Below, piece after piece: positions 45,658 through 54,270 of a stretch of 64,000 bases of DNA (position 1 is its first letter; each line of letters opens with the position of its first letter). Both the position numbers and the translations under genes were made by a program. The notes beneath the pieces were generated by a model. It was not told the DNA's origin. It worked only from the letters and a program-made list of their open reading frames with translations, and did not search any database. Source of the stretch: Pseudomonas sp. B21-040 (GTDB lineage: Bacteria > Pseudomonadota > Gammaproteobacteria > Pseudomonadales > Pseudomonadaceae); assembly GCF_024748695.1 (NCBI RefSeq), contig NZ_CP087176.1:1853501-1917500 (forward strand), given 5' to 3'.

Positions 45658-45849
45658 ATGGGTTCCACGTTCAACAGCCTTGTTGCGTTGATCATTTTTG
45701 TCCTGGACATCTGGGCCATCATCAACGTGTTTAAAAGTGGTGCCACCACCGGGATGAAAATCCTCTGGGTGTTGTTGATCGCCTTTCTGCCGGTGCTGGG
45801 CCTGATCATCTGGGCCATCGCCGGGCCACGGGGCAACGTCAAATTCTGA
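45658..45849 (+). CDS. PLDc_N-type small membrane protein
   Basis: 63 residues with two membrane helices (about 6-26 and 33-54) joined by VFKSGATTGMK, and a C terminus GPRGNVKF. This resembles the N-terminal membrane domain of cardiolipin synthases as a stand-alone protein. GGGAG lies upstream near 45646. Function unknown. Confidence 0.75.
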   Translation: MGSTFNSLVALIIFVLDIWAIINVFKSGATTGMKILWVLLIAFLPVLGLIIWAIAGPRGNVKF

Positions 45850-45875
45850 CGGGTCTCCCAAAAAACGACACTGAA

Positions 45876-45968
45876 CCTGTGGGAGCATGGCTTGCCCGCG
45901 ATGAACGATATCGCGGTGCAACTGACAGACCGCGTCGTCTGCTTCGCGGGCAGGCCCGCTCCCACAGG
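45876..45968. repeat. REP-like inverted repeat, family A
   Basis: CCTGTGGGAGCATGGCTTGC opposes CGCGGGCAGGCCCGCTCCC; the arms are less well matched than in other copies. Confidence 0.72.
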
Positions 45969-46111
45969 ATTGGGGTGAGCCGATCAAGAGGTTCGACCTG
46001 TCATCTTTCGCGACGTAGAATGCGCGCCTTTCCCGGTCAATCGAGCCAATCGATTGGCCATCATGGGCGGGTAACCGTCCGTTGCCACCCGCATTCATCG
46101 GAGCACTTCCC

Positions 46112-46987
46112 ATGAGCACCACCGCTACCAGCGACTACCTGGAAACCCTCTACGAAGGCTATGGCCAGCGTTTTCGCATGGAAAAACTGCTGCACGAAGT
46201 GCGCACCGAGCATCAACACCTGGTGATTTTCGAAAACCCGCGCATGGGCCGGGTAATGGCACTGGACGGCGTGATCCAGACCACCGAAGCCGACGAATTC
46301 ATCTACCACGAAATGCTGACCCACGTGCCGATCCTGGCGCACGGTAGCGCCAAGCGCGTGCTGATCATCGGTGGCGGCGACGGCGGCATGCTGCGTGAAG
46401 TGGCCAAGCACCGCAGCGTCGAACACATCACCATGGTCGAAATCGACGGCACCGTGGTCGACATGTGCAAGGAATTCCTGCCAAACCACTCCAAAGGTGC
46501 GTACGAAGATCCTCGCCTGAACCTGGTGATCGACGACGGCATGCGTTTCGTCGCCACCACCACTGAAAAGTTCGACGTGATCATTTCCGACTCCACCGAC
46601 CCGATCGGTCCGGGCGAAGTGCTGTTCTCGGAAAACTTCTACCAGGCCTGCCGCCGCTGCCTGAACGAAGGCGGCATTCTGGTGACCCAGAACGGCACGC
46701 CGTTCATGCAGATCGAAGAAGTCAAAACCACCGCCGGGCGCCTGCGCAGCCTGTTCCCGGATTGGCACTTCTACCAGGCGGCCGTGCCGACCTACATCGG
46801 CGGCTCGATGACGTTTGCCTGGGGCGCGACCAATACCGCTTATCGCAAACTGTCCCGCGAAACCCTGCAGCAGCGCTTTGCCGGTAGCGGCATCATCACC
46901 CGTTACTACAATCCAGAGATACACATCGGCGCTTTTGCCTTGCCGCAATACGTCCTGCAGGCTGTGAACAAGCCAAGCAACGACTGA
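46112..46987 (+). CDS. speE: Spermidine synthase
   Basis: Aminopropyltransferase that makes spermidine from putrescine and decarboxylated SAM. 291 residues. Motifs are [12 protein letters not shown] (nucleotide-binding), [14 protein letters not shown] (catalytic Asp) and the gatekeeping-loop region near [14 protein letters not shown] at 46112 has GGAG 8 bases upstream. Followed by a strong terminator. Confidence 0.94.
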   Translation: MSTTATSDYLETLYEGYGQRFRMEKLLHEVRTEHQHLVIFENPRMGRVMALDGVIQTTEADEFIYHEMLTHVPILAHGSAKRVLIIGGGDGGMLREVAKHRSVEHITMVEIDGTVVDMCKEFLPNHSKGAYEDPRLNLVIDDGMRFVATTTEKFDVIISDSTDPIGPGEVLFSENFYQACRRCLNEGGILVTQNGTPFMQIEEVKTTAGRLRSLFPDWHFYQAAVPTYIGGSMTFAWGATNTAYRKLSRETLQQRFAGSGIITRYYNPEIHIGAFALPQYVLQAVNKPSND

Positions 46988-47002
46988 TCCCGCGTCAATC
47001 AG

Positions 47003-47053
47003 AAAGGGCCGTTTGTGGTGGTGTGAAAACACACCGCTACCGGCCCTTTTTTT
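47003..47053 (+). terminator. Rho-independent terminator after speE
   Basis: AAAGGGCCG and CGGCCCTTT enclose a second small stem (GTGTG/CACAC) and are followed by T. Confidence 0.85.
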
Positions 47054-47147
47054 CATCTGTCCTGGAGCGCGTCAGTGGAACAATTAGCCTGCTAACAAGG
47101 TCGAGATGCTTGTAAGCCCATCCATGGGTTTTATCGAGGAGGCACTG

Positions 47148-47381
47148 ATGCAAAAGTGGAAAATCACTTTCGTGGATGATCACGGCGAAACCATCGACGA
47201 AGTCTTTGAGTGCGACGAGTGCCCGGACAACGAGGAAGCAGCCAAACTCATCAAGGCCAGGCTTCTTCCTGTGGCCGCCGAACTGGATCTGAATGATCTG
47301 GAAGGACGAACCGTTGATGCCGGCGTCAAAAGCCTCAAAGCCCAGAACAGCATCCAAATCCTCGGCATCACGCCAATCTGA
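47148..47381 (+). CDS. Small conserved hypothetical protein
   Basis: 77 residues, acidic, MQKWKITFVDDHGETIDEV at the start. CDECPD gives two Cys spaced by two residues, but no second pair, so a zinc site is uncertain. ATG at 47148 has AGGAGG 7 bases upstream, so the longer frame from 47106 is rejected. Family not recognised. Confidence 0.72.
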   Translation: MQKWKITFVDDHGETIDEVFECDECPDNEEAAKLIKARLLPVAAELDLNDLEGRTVDAGVKSLKAQNSIQILGITPI

Positions 47382-47594
47382 ACACCTCCTGTCTCATTCT
47401 CATCCAGGCCTTGGCAGCGGCTCTCTCTTGAGGCTACTCTGCAATCGAGATCAGCGAATGGATCGCTAAGGTCTGGTCTTGTCAGCTACATGCTTGCTTC
47501 CCACCGGCAACGAGGTTGCCGCATCGCACGCACCATTCGGTTGCGTGTGCCGGGAATACGGAAAGTCTATCCATCACTATGAGGGGGACGTTTC

Positions 47595-47936
47595 ATGAGC
47601 ACAGCCTATCAAGAAGACATCAGCAGCTCGGTACTGCGCCGCATGAAAGAAGGCGGTTTCGACTTTTCAAGATTCCACCCCATCGAGTTCTACGCCATTT
47701 TTCCCGACGAGGAGCGGGCCCGCAGAGCAGCAGGTCATTACCGTGGCGAATCGCTGAATGCGCAAATCAGTGTGCGCGACGATGGCGCATGGGCACTCGA
47801 ACTGAGCAAGGTCATGTACGCCACTTATGATGACATCGGCGATTTCGAGCAAGGTTTCGAGGCGGTGGTCGAGCCTCTGGGCGGCATCATTGAAGGATGG
47901 GGCGTCAAGCAGGAGGTACGAGGGCTACTCGCATAA
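47595..47936 (+). CDS. rraB: RraB-family protein (RNase E inhibitor)
   Basis: 113 residues resembling the RraB regulator of ribonuclease activity, with MKEGGFDFSRFHPIEFYAIFPDEE and a C-terminal GIIEGWGVKQE. In E. coli RraB binds RNase E and alters degradosome composition. AGGGGGA lies about 9 bases before the ATG. It stands alone with a terminator downstream. Confidence 0.82.
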   Translation: MSTAYQEDISSSVLRRMKEGGFDFSRFHPIEFYAIFPDEERARRAAGHYRGESLNAQISVRDDGAWALELSKVMYATYDDIGDFEQGFEAVVEPLGGIIEGWGVKQEVRGLLA

Positions 47937-47959
47937 TCCTATGAACAGTGACACGCACT

Positions 47960-47992
47960 AACGGCTGACCTTCGGGTTGGCCGTTTTGGTTT
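47960..47992 (+). terminator. Terminator after rraB
   Basis: AACGGCTGACC and GGTTGGCCGTT form an imperfect stem with a TTCG loop, followed by T-rich sequence. Confidence 0.75.
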
Positions 47993-48043
47993 ATGGGCGC
48001 AGTAAACCGCTGCTGGCAAAACCCTGAAACAAGAATCCGAGGC

Positions 48044-48070
48044 AAAAAAAAACCGCCTGAGCAGGCGGCT
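48044..48070 (-). terminator. Leftward terminator without an obvious leftward gene
   Basis: CCGCCT-GAGC-AGGCGG stem. On the minus strand it is followed by nine T. It would end a transcript entering from the right, where no leftward protein gene is visible. Confidence 0.75.
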
Positions 48071-48150
48071 AAAGGGAAGTTCGGGCTGTTTTTCCAGCGA
48101 ATGCGCGGATTATCCCGGGCCGAAACCGGGCAGTGAAATCAACTCTGACT
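48044..48150 (-). ncRNA. Candidate small RNA ending in the leftward terminator
   Basis: The minus strand holds a second stem (CCGGG/CCCGG, 48114-48130) before the terminator. A third (GGCGAC/GTCGCC, 48163-48177) lies upstream of the proposed start. A CCTATCAC word near 48150-48160 could be a sigma-S-like -10. The extent is a guess; only the terminator is clear. Confidence 0.35.
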
Positions 48151-48333
48151 ATGCTGGTGATAGGCGACAACGTCGCCTTGCAATGAAGCGGGGGCAATCA
48201 GGTTGGGGCGTTTGCTGCACAGGATTGGTGCGGTATTGGCGGTGTGAAAATCCAACTGATTGATATCAAAGCGTTTATGCCGCTGGCACGGGCCTTGCGA
48301 AGGTCTGGATGTCCGGGTGACAAGGAGTACGGC

Positions 48334-49743
48334 ATGATCCGCACCTATTTTGATGAAATGTACGATGCCGGCGGCCAGGTCCGCCCGCATTATCGGGAGT
48401 TTGCCCGTTGGCTGGCCGAAACGCCTGACGAGCTTTTGGCACAACGGCGACGCGAGGCCGATCTGTTATTTCATCGCGCCGGGATTACCTTCACGCTCTA
48501 CGGGGACGAGCAGGGGACAGAGCGCCTGATTCCCTTCGACACGATCCCCCGCAGCATCCCTGCCAGCGAATGGCGGGTCGTCGAGCGCGGCTGCATTCAG
48601 CGGGTCAAGGCATTGAACATGTTCCTTGCCGACCTCTATCACGAGCAGCGCATCATCAAGGCCGGCATCATTCCGGCCGAGCAAGTGCTGGCCAACGAGC
48701 AATACCAGTTGGCGATGCAGGGGCTGGACCTGCATCGCGATATCTATTCGCACATCTCTGGCGTCGATCTGGTGCGCGACGGTGACGGCACGTATTACGT
48801 GCTCGAAGACAACCTGCGCACACCCAGCGGCGTGAGCTACATGCTCGAAGACCGCAAGATGATGATGCGGCTGTTCCCCGAACTCTTCGCGGCACAACGC
48901 ATCGCGCCCATCGATCACTATCCGAATCTGCTTCTGGACACGCTGAAAAGCTCCAGCCCGATCGACAATCCGAGCGTGGTGGTGCTGACGCCGGGTCGTT
49001 TCAACAGCGCCTTTTTCGAGCATGCCTTTCTGGCTCGGGAGATGGGGGTTGAACTGGTGGAAGGTGCGGACCTGTTTGTGCGTGACGACAAAGTATTCAT
49101 GCGTACCACGGACGGCCCGAAAGCCGTCGACGTGATCTACCGTCGCCTCGACGATGCGTTCCTCGACCCGTTGGCCTTCAATCCGGACTCGATGCTGGGC
49201 GTTCCGGGGCTGCTGTCGTCGTACCGCTCCGGCAATGTCGTGCTGGCGAACGCCATCGGTACGGGCGTTGCGGACGACAAGTCGGTGTATCCGTTTGTCA
49301 CCGACATGATCCGTTTCTACCTCGACGAAGAACCGATCCTGAAGAACGTACCGACGTTCCAGTGCCGCAACCCGTCTGAGCTGTCCCACGTACTGGCCAA
49401 TCTTCCGGATCTGGTGGTCAAGGAAACCCAGGGCTCGGGCGGTTACGGAATGCTGGTGGGGCCGGCGGCGACGACGGCGGAAATCGAGTCGTTCCGAGAG
49501 CGGATCAAAGCCAAGCCGCACGCCTACATCGCGCAACCGACGTTGTCCCTGTCGACCTGTCCGACCTTTGTCGAAAACGGCATTGCGCCACGCCATATCG
49601 ACCTGCGTCCGTTTGTTTTGTCTGGCCGCGAAACCCGGGTCGTGCCCGGCGGTTTGACCCGTGTCGCCCTGCGTGAAGGCTCTCTGGTGGTGAATTCCTC
49701 CCAGGGTGGCGGAACCAAGGACACCTGGGTGGTCGAGGATTGA
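48334..49743 (+). CDS. Circularly permuted ATP-grasp protein
   Basis: 469 residues of the circularly permuted ATP-grasp family (DUF404/DUF407). Landmarks are GITFTLYGDEQGTERLIPFD, YYVLEDNLRTPSGVSYM, LVVKETQGSGGYGMLVGP and SSQGGGTKDTWV. ATP-grasp enzymes ligate acids to amines; the family has been proposed from genome context to make peptide-like bonds together with alpha-E and transglutaminase proteins. AAGGAG 7 bases before ATG 48334 decides the start against a longer frame. First gene of a three-gene operon. Confidence 0.9.
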   Translation: MIRTYFDEMYDAGGQVRPHYREFARWLAETPDELLAQRRREADLLFHRAGITFTLYGDEQGTERLIPFDTIPRSIPASEWRVVERGCIQRVKALNMFLADLYHEQRIIKAGIIPAEQVLANEQYQLAMQGLDLHRDIYSHISGVDLVRDGDGTYYVLEDNLRTPSGVSYMLEDRKMMMRLFPELFAAQRIAPIDHYPNLLLDTLKSSSPIDNPSVVVLTPGRFNSAFFEHAFLAREMGVELVEGADLFVRDDKVFMRTTDGPKAVDVIYRRLDDAFLDPLAFNPDSMLGVPGLLSSYRSGNVVLANAIGTGVADDKSVYPFVTDMIRFYLDEEPILKNVPTFQCRNPSELSHVLANLPDLVVKETQGSGGYGMLVGPAATTAEIESFRERIKAKPHAYIAQPTLSLSTCPTFVENGIAPRHIDLRPFVLSGRETRVVPGGLTRVALREGSLVVNSSQGGGTKDTWVVED

Positions 49744-49755
49744 AGGAAGCCTGCC

Positions 49756-50706
49756 ATGTTAAGTAGAACTGCCTCGGATCTGTATTGGATGTCGCGTTAC
49801 CTGGAGCGGGCGGAAAACCTCGCACGGATGCTCGACATCAGTTATTCGCTGTCGCTGATGCCGCAGGATGGTCGCGGCAACGGCCTGCACGAACTCGCCA
49901 TGCCGTTGCTGATCACCGGCACCCTGGACGATTACCTGGAGCGCCATGGTGAGTTGCATGCCGAACGGTTGCTGCACTTCTTCGCCCTCGACGCCGCCAA
50001 CCCGGCCAGCATCTACAGCTGTCTCGGCGCGGCGCGGGCCAGTGCCCATGCGGTGCGTGGGCGAATCACCGCCGACATGTGGGAAAACATCAACGCCACC
50101 TGGCTGGAAATTCGCGGGATTGCCGAGCAGGGCTTGAGTCGCTACGGCATGAGTCGCTTTTGCGAGTGGATCAAGGAGCGTTCCCATCTGTTTCGCGGTG
50201 CTTCCTACGGCACCATCATGCGTAACGATGCGTTCCGCTTCATTCGCCTGGGGACGTTTATCGAAAGGGCGGACAACACGCTGCGCCTGCTCGACGCTCG
50301 CTACGAAATGGCCGGCGATCAGGCCGAAGCCGTCAGTGACGGCACGGCGCACGCCTATTACCAGTGGAGTGCCTTGCTGCGGGCGCTGTCATCGTTCGAG
50401 GCGTACACCGAGATCTACCGCGACGCGCCCGGTGCCCGGCATGTGGCTGAGTTGCTGTTACTGCGGGCGGATGTACCGCGTTCGCTGCGCGCCTGCACCG
50501 AAGAAATCGACCAGATCCTTGCCAGTCTGCCGGGAGCCAATGGCCGTCCCGCACAGCGTCTGGCCGCCGAAATCGACGCGCGCCTGCGCTACACCGGTAT
50601 CAACGAAATTCTCGACGAAGGCCTGCACGCCTGGCTGACCGAATTCATCCCGCTGGTGCGCCAGTTGGGCAACGCCATTCACAGTTCTTACCTGGAGGCT
50701 GCATGA
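49756..50706 (+). CDS. Alpha-E domain protein (DUF403)
   Basis: 316 residues, almost wholly helical, beginning MLSRTASDLYWMSRYLERAENLARML, which is diagnostic of the alpha-E family. No catalytic residues are established. It starts 12 bases after the ATP-grasp gene and overlaps the transglutaminase-like gene by 4 bases. Members are nearly always found with these two neighbours, so it is probably a partner or scaffold. Confidence 0.9.
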   Translation: MLSRTASDLYWMSRYLERAENLARMLDISYSLSLMPQDGRGNGLHELAMPLLITGTLDDYLERHGELHAERLLHFFALDAANPASIYSCLGAARASAHAVRGRITADMWENINATWLEIRGIAEQGLSRYGMSRFCEWIKERSHLFRGASYGTIMRNDAFRFIRLGTFIERADNTLRLLDARYEMAGDQAEAVSDGTAHAYYQWSALLRALSSFEAYTEIYRDAPGARHVAELLLLRADVPRSLRACTEEIDQILASLPGANGRPAQRLAAEIDARLRYTGINEILDEGLHAWLTEFIPLVRQLGNAIHSSYLEAA

Positions 50707-51512
50707 GACTTTCCATTAGCCACGAAACCACCTATCACTATGAAGATCAGGTGCGGGCGAGCATCCAGTACCTGCGACTGACACCCCACGACAGCGAGCG
50801 CCAGCACGTGCTCAGTTGGCAACTCGACCTGCCGCGCCCGGTGCGCGCGCAACTCGATCCGTTCGGCAACATCCTGCACGTGCTGACCATGGACGAGCCG
50901 CACGAGGCGATCATCATCGGCGCCCGTGGCCAGGTGGACATCGACGAACTGAGTGAAGCCGAGCATGAGAGCCAATCGGCGCTGCCGTTCCTGCGTTTTA
51001 CCCGCCTGACCGAGCCCGACGAAGCCTTGCGCGCATTCGCGCAAAAAGAGTGCAAAACACGCCGGGATCGCACGGCGCTGATCGACTTGATGCATGGCTT
51101 GAACCAGCACATGACCTACACGCCGGGCTCAACCGAAGTCGACACCAGTGCGGCTCAGGCCTTCGCCGGGCGCTCCGGCGTCTGTCAGGACCACACCCAT
51201 GCGTTTCTCGCCTGCGCGCGTAGCCTGGGCATTCCGTCGCGTTATGTCTCGGGTTATCTGTACAGCGAGAACAGCGAACACCTGGCCAGTCACGCCTGGG
51301 CGGAAGCCTGGCTGGATGACGCCTGGTACAGCTTCGACGTGACCAACGAATTGGCCCGGCCGGAACGTCACTTGAAACTGGCGGTAGGCCTGGATTATCT
51401 GGATGCCTGCCCGGTGCGCGGGATGCGCCGGGGCGGCGGGTGTGAACAGATGCATGCGAAAGTGTTTGTGTCGCCGACACCGATGCCGGTTATCTCTGTC
51501 CAGCAGCAATAA
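50703..51512 (+). CDS. Transglutaminase-like cysteine peptidase/amidase
   Basis: 269 residues. An N-terminal Bact_transglu_N beta domain starts MRLSISHETTYHYED. The transglutaminase core has catalytic Cys in GRSGVCQDHTHAFL, His in SHAWAEAWL and Asp in FDVTNE. It could cleave or transfer the amide bond made by the ATP-grasp partner (inference). It overlaps the alpha-E gene (ATGA) and ends the operon; a family B repeat follows. Confidence 0.9.
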   Translation: MRLSISHETTYHYEDQVRASIQYLRLTPHDSERQHVLSWQLDLPRPVRAQLDPFGNILHVLTMDEPHEAIIIGARGQVDIDELSEAEHESQSALPFLRFTRLTEPDEALRAFAQKECKTRRDRTALIDLMHGLNQHMTYTPGSTEVDTSAAQAFAGRSGVCQDHTHAFLACARSLGIPSRYVSGYLYSENSEHLASHAWAEAWLDDAWYSFDVTNELARPERHLKLAVGLDYLDACPVRGMRRGGGCEQMHAKVFVSPTPMPVISVQQQ

Positions 51513-51523
51513 ACCTGCACGCT

Positions 51524-51632
51524 GATCATTCCCACGCTCTGCGTGGGAATGCAGCCCGGGACGCTCCGCGTCCCACCGAAGCGGACGCAGAGCGTCCATT
51601 GAGGCATTCCCACGCGGAGCGTGGGAACGATC
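51524..51632. repeat. Inverted repeat, family B (GATCATTCCCACGC type)
   Basis: Outer arms GATCATTCCCACGC and GCGTGGGAACGATC, with inner GACGCTCCGCGTCC and GGACGCAGAGCGTCC. Second copy of the element at 23776-23881. Confidence 0.8.
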
Positions 51633-51634
51633 GG

Positions 51635-52456
51635 TTACGGTTTAACCTTGCGCCCGACCATGTGCTTCAAATACCCCACCAACTTCTCCAGATCCCCATC
51701 CGGCAATACCTGCGCGGAAAACCCCGGCATCTTCGCCTGCGGCCACTGGCGCAAGCTCTGCGGATCACGGATATACCGCTTCAGGAAATCCGCTCCAAAA
51801 TACTCGGTCGGGTTGTACGGAATATTCAGATCTGGCCCGAACTGCGCATCCCCGGCACCGTTCAGTCGATGGCAGGCCAGGCAATTTTTCTGAAACAGTG
51901 CAAAACCTTGATTGACCGGATCATCGGCTTTTAACCCGGGATCAGGCAGCAGGGCAGGGAAGCGTTCCGCCACCGGCGCCAGGCGCTTGATGCTGGCGAC
52001 CTGGAACGGCCATTGCTCCGGGCTGATGTTGCCGGCTTGCGGATTCGTCCAGACCAGATAAAACGGCCCGGCACCCGGTTTGCCTTCAGACAATGCCGGC
52101 CATGGTTTGGCCGGGTCTTCAATCGCCAGCCACGCCTGCGCGCCCTGAGTGTTGAGCAACGGGGCGGCGGCCAGCTCGGCGGCAAACCCATCCAGCGCCA
52201 CGGCTTGCAGGTGGTCATCAGGCTTGATGCCGGTCAACAACGCCGCCAGCGGCACGGCTTGATAGTTCATCTCGCGTTTGTAGGAAACGTCGTCGGCAAT
52301 GTGAAGGGTCTGGATTTTAGGGTGCTTGAGCAGTTCCCCGGTTTGCCAGGTGCGGCTGTTCGCGCCCAGCTCAAGGTTCAGCTGTGCGGCAAACAGAGGC
52401 GTGCTGAGCAGCAAGGCCCCGAGCAGTGTGAGCGTTTTCAATAGATCGCCGTCCAT
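51635..52456 (-). CDS. Periplasmic c-type cytochrome protein
   Basis: 273 residues with a signal peptide (LLSTPLFA|AQ). The N-terminal 180 residues form a domain that I read as molybdopterin-oxidoreductase-like (YKREMNYQAVPLAALL), but it is not a full enzyme. The C-terminal cytochrome c domain has haem motif CLACH and distal Met in AKMPGFSAQ. Likely an electron carrier of unknown pathway. The ATG at 52456 is used; an upstream extension is unlikely. Confidence 0.82.
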   Translation of the reverse strand: MDGDLLKTLTLLGALLLSTPLFAAQLNLELGANSRTWQTGELLKHPKIQTLHIADDVSYKREMNYQAVPLAALLTGIKPDDHLQAVALDGFAAELAAAPLLNTQGAQAWLAIEDPAKPWPALSEGKPGAGPFYLVWTNPQAGNISPEQWPFQVASIKRLAPVAERFPALLPDPGLKADDPVNQGFALFQKNCLACHRLNGAGDAQFGPDLNIPYNPTEYFGADFLKRYIRDPQSLRQWPQAKMPGFSAQVLPDGDLEKLVGYLKHMVGRKVKP

Positions 52457-52551
52457 GTCGTGCAAGTGCCATAAAGGTTGGCACACCCACGCTGGCCCGG
52501 GTAGCGAGCCGGTCACAATTTTAAGATGGCGATAAATTCTTGGCGCTTGAG

Positions 52552-52647
52552 TCAGCCAATCACCTTGGTCAGGTTCGGCAAAATCAACAACAGCGTAGTG
52601 GCGAAAAGAATGAGCCCGGCTTGACGTACTTTCGAATGTTTGAACAT
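52552..52647 (-). CDS. 31-residue single-helix membrane peptide
   Basis: Short frame MFKHSKVRQAG..., with a basic N terminus and one hydrophobic helix (about residues 11-28, ending ILPNLTKVIG). An AAGGCGG lies about 7 bases upstream. It is 95 bases upstream of the cytochrome c gene on the same strand. The codon pattern is ordinary for the genome. The basic-then-hydrophobic form resembles small subunits of respiratory complexes, but no family is recognised. Confidence 0.5.
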   Translation of the reverse strand: MFKHSKVRQAGLILFATTLLLILPNLTKVIG

Positions 52648-53036
52648 GGCTTGACCGCCTTTTTTGTTATTTCCTGATGCCTGCCTGCATATCTCCATGA
52701 CGGCAGAGCGTTGCACTTCCTGTCAGACGAGCGCCTCGGCAAAACCCGACGACAACTTCGTACACTTCACCTTAGAGCCCGCGTCAGCCGCGGTTTAGAT
52801 CCATTTCGTATGGAGATGCCATTAAAAGCTCTTAAAAAGGCATGAGGCCTATTGCCAGCTTCTTGGGCGCCCGTTTGCTAGACAGCTCCGTCTCCTGAAT
52901 CGGTTAATTCGGTAGTTCACTACCGTCCGTCTGAGCGTGTGCGTCAACGTCGATGAGCGCTGCGGTCATTGAATCCGCAGCGGCTCGGCATAAGGTAAGA
53001 ACTCGCATTTACCCACTGCCCAGGTTCGAGGACGTC
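52648..53036. other. Intergenic region with two inverted repeats before the thiolase gene
   Basis: 389 bases without a credible gene. It contains the palindrome CGGTAG-TTCA-CTACCG at 52911-52926. A strong hairpin also lies here, CGCTGCGG/CCGCAGCG at 52959-52983, with further GAG/CTC pairing and a 9-base loop. The hairpin would lie in the thiolase mRNA leader if transcription starts before it. Confidence 0.6.
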
Positions 53037-54242
53037 ATGACCCACGCTTTGATTTTCGACGCATTACGCACGCCCCGTGGTAAAGGCAAAGCCGATGGCG
53101 CCTTGTACAGCGTCAAACCGGTCAATCTGGTGGCCGGGTTGCTGACGGCGTTGCAGCAGCGTACTTCGCTCGACACCAGCCAGGTCGATGACGTCGTGCT
53201 TGGCTGCGTGACGCCGGTTGGCGATCAAGGCTCCGATATCGCCAAGACCGCGACCCAAGTGGCGGATTGGGACGTCAGCGTCTCGGGCGTGCAGATCAAC
53301 CGCTTTTGCGCTTCGGGGCTGGAGGCGGTGAACCTTGGCGCGATGAAGGTGCGCTCCGGTTTCGAAGATCTGGTGGTGGTCGGTGGCGTCGAGTCGATGT
53401 CTCGCGTGCCGATGGGCAGCGACGGTGGGGCCTGGGCGCTGGACCCGGAAACCAACCTGCACAGCCATTTCACCCCGCAGGGTGTCGGCGCTGACCTGAT
53501 CGCCACCCTTGAAGGTTTCAGCCGCCAGGACGTCGATGCCTACGCGCTGCACTCGCAGCAGAAAGCCGCGCGGGCGCGGGCGAATGGTTCGTTCAACAAG
53601 TCACTGGTACCGGTGCAGGATCAGAACGGCATCATCCTGCTCGATCACGATGAATTCATTCGGGCCGATTCCACGCTGGAAGGCCTGGGCAAGCTCAAGC
53701 CGAGTTTCGAAATGATGGGGCAAATGGGCTTCGACGCCACGGCGTTGCGCGTCTACAGCCACGTCGAACGGATCAATCACGTACACACGCCCGGCAACAG
53801 TTCCGGGATCGTCGATGGTGCGGCGCTGATGCTGATCGGTTCCGAAGCCAAGGGCCGGGCGCTGGGCTTGCAGCCGCGGGCACGGATCGTCGCCACGGCG
53901 GTCACCAGCACCGACCCGACCATCATGCTCACCGGCCCGGCGCCGGCTACCCGCAAAGCACTGGCCAAGGCCGGCCTGCGGGTCGAAGACATTGACCTGT
54001 TCGAGGTCAACGAGGCGTTTGCCTCGGTAGTGCTCAAGTTCATCAAGGACATGGCCATCGACCCGGACAAGGTCAACGTCAACGGCGGTTCCATCGCCAT
54101 GGGCCACCCGCTGGGCGCCACGGGGTGCGCGATTCTCGGCACGCTGCTCGATGAGCTGGAAACCCGGCGCCTGCGCTATGGCCTCGCGACGCTATGTGTC
54201 GGCGGCGGCATGGGCATCGCCACCATCATCGAACGCCTCTGA
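53037..54242 (+). CDS. Acetyl-CoA C-acyltransferase (thiolase)
   Basis: Thiolase of 401 residues. The active-site Cys is in [13 protein letters not shown], His in [11 protein letters not shown] and the second Cys in [11 protein letters not shown]. It cleaves 3-ketoacyl-CoA in beta-oxidation or acts in the reverse direction. ATG at 53037 has GAGG 5 bases upstream; a longer open frame upstream runs through the hairpin and is rejected. It is 28 bases before the FadB-like gene, forming a two-gene operon. Confidence 0.92.
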   Translation: MTHALIFDALRTPRGKGKADGALYSVKPVNLVAGLLTALQQRTSLDTSQVDDVVLGCVTPVGDQGSDIAKTATQVADWDVSVSGVQINRFCASGLEAVNLGAMKVRSGFEDLVVVGGVESMSRVPMGSDGGAWALDPETNLHSHFTPQGVGADLIATLEGFSRQDVDAYALHSQQKAARARANGSFNKSLVPVQDQNGIILLDHDEFIRADSTLEGLGKLKPSFEMMGQMGFDATALRVYSHVERINHVHTPGNSSGIVDGAALMLIGSEAKGRALGLQPRARIVATAVTSTDPTIMLTGPAPATRKALAKAGLRVEDIDLFEVNEAFASVVLKFIKDMAIDPDKVNVNGGSIAMGHPLGATGCAILGTLLDELETRRLRYGLATLCVGGGMGIATIIERL

Positions 54243-54270
54243 GCCCCCCGACTTCCAAGGAAACATGTTC

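Noticed and set aside
48260..48269. TTGATATCAA as an Anr/Fnr box
   Set aside because: The half-sites TTGAT and ATCAA are adjacent; an Anr box needs four bases between them.
48139..48444. 101-codon minus-strand frame as the gene served by the leftward terminator
   Set aside because: It overlaps the ATP-grasp start region in antisense, has no ribosome-binding site and no recognisable product.
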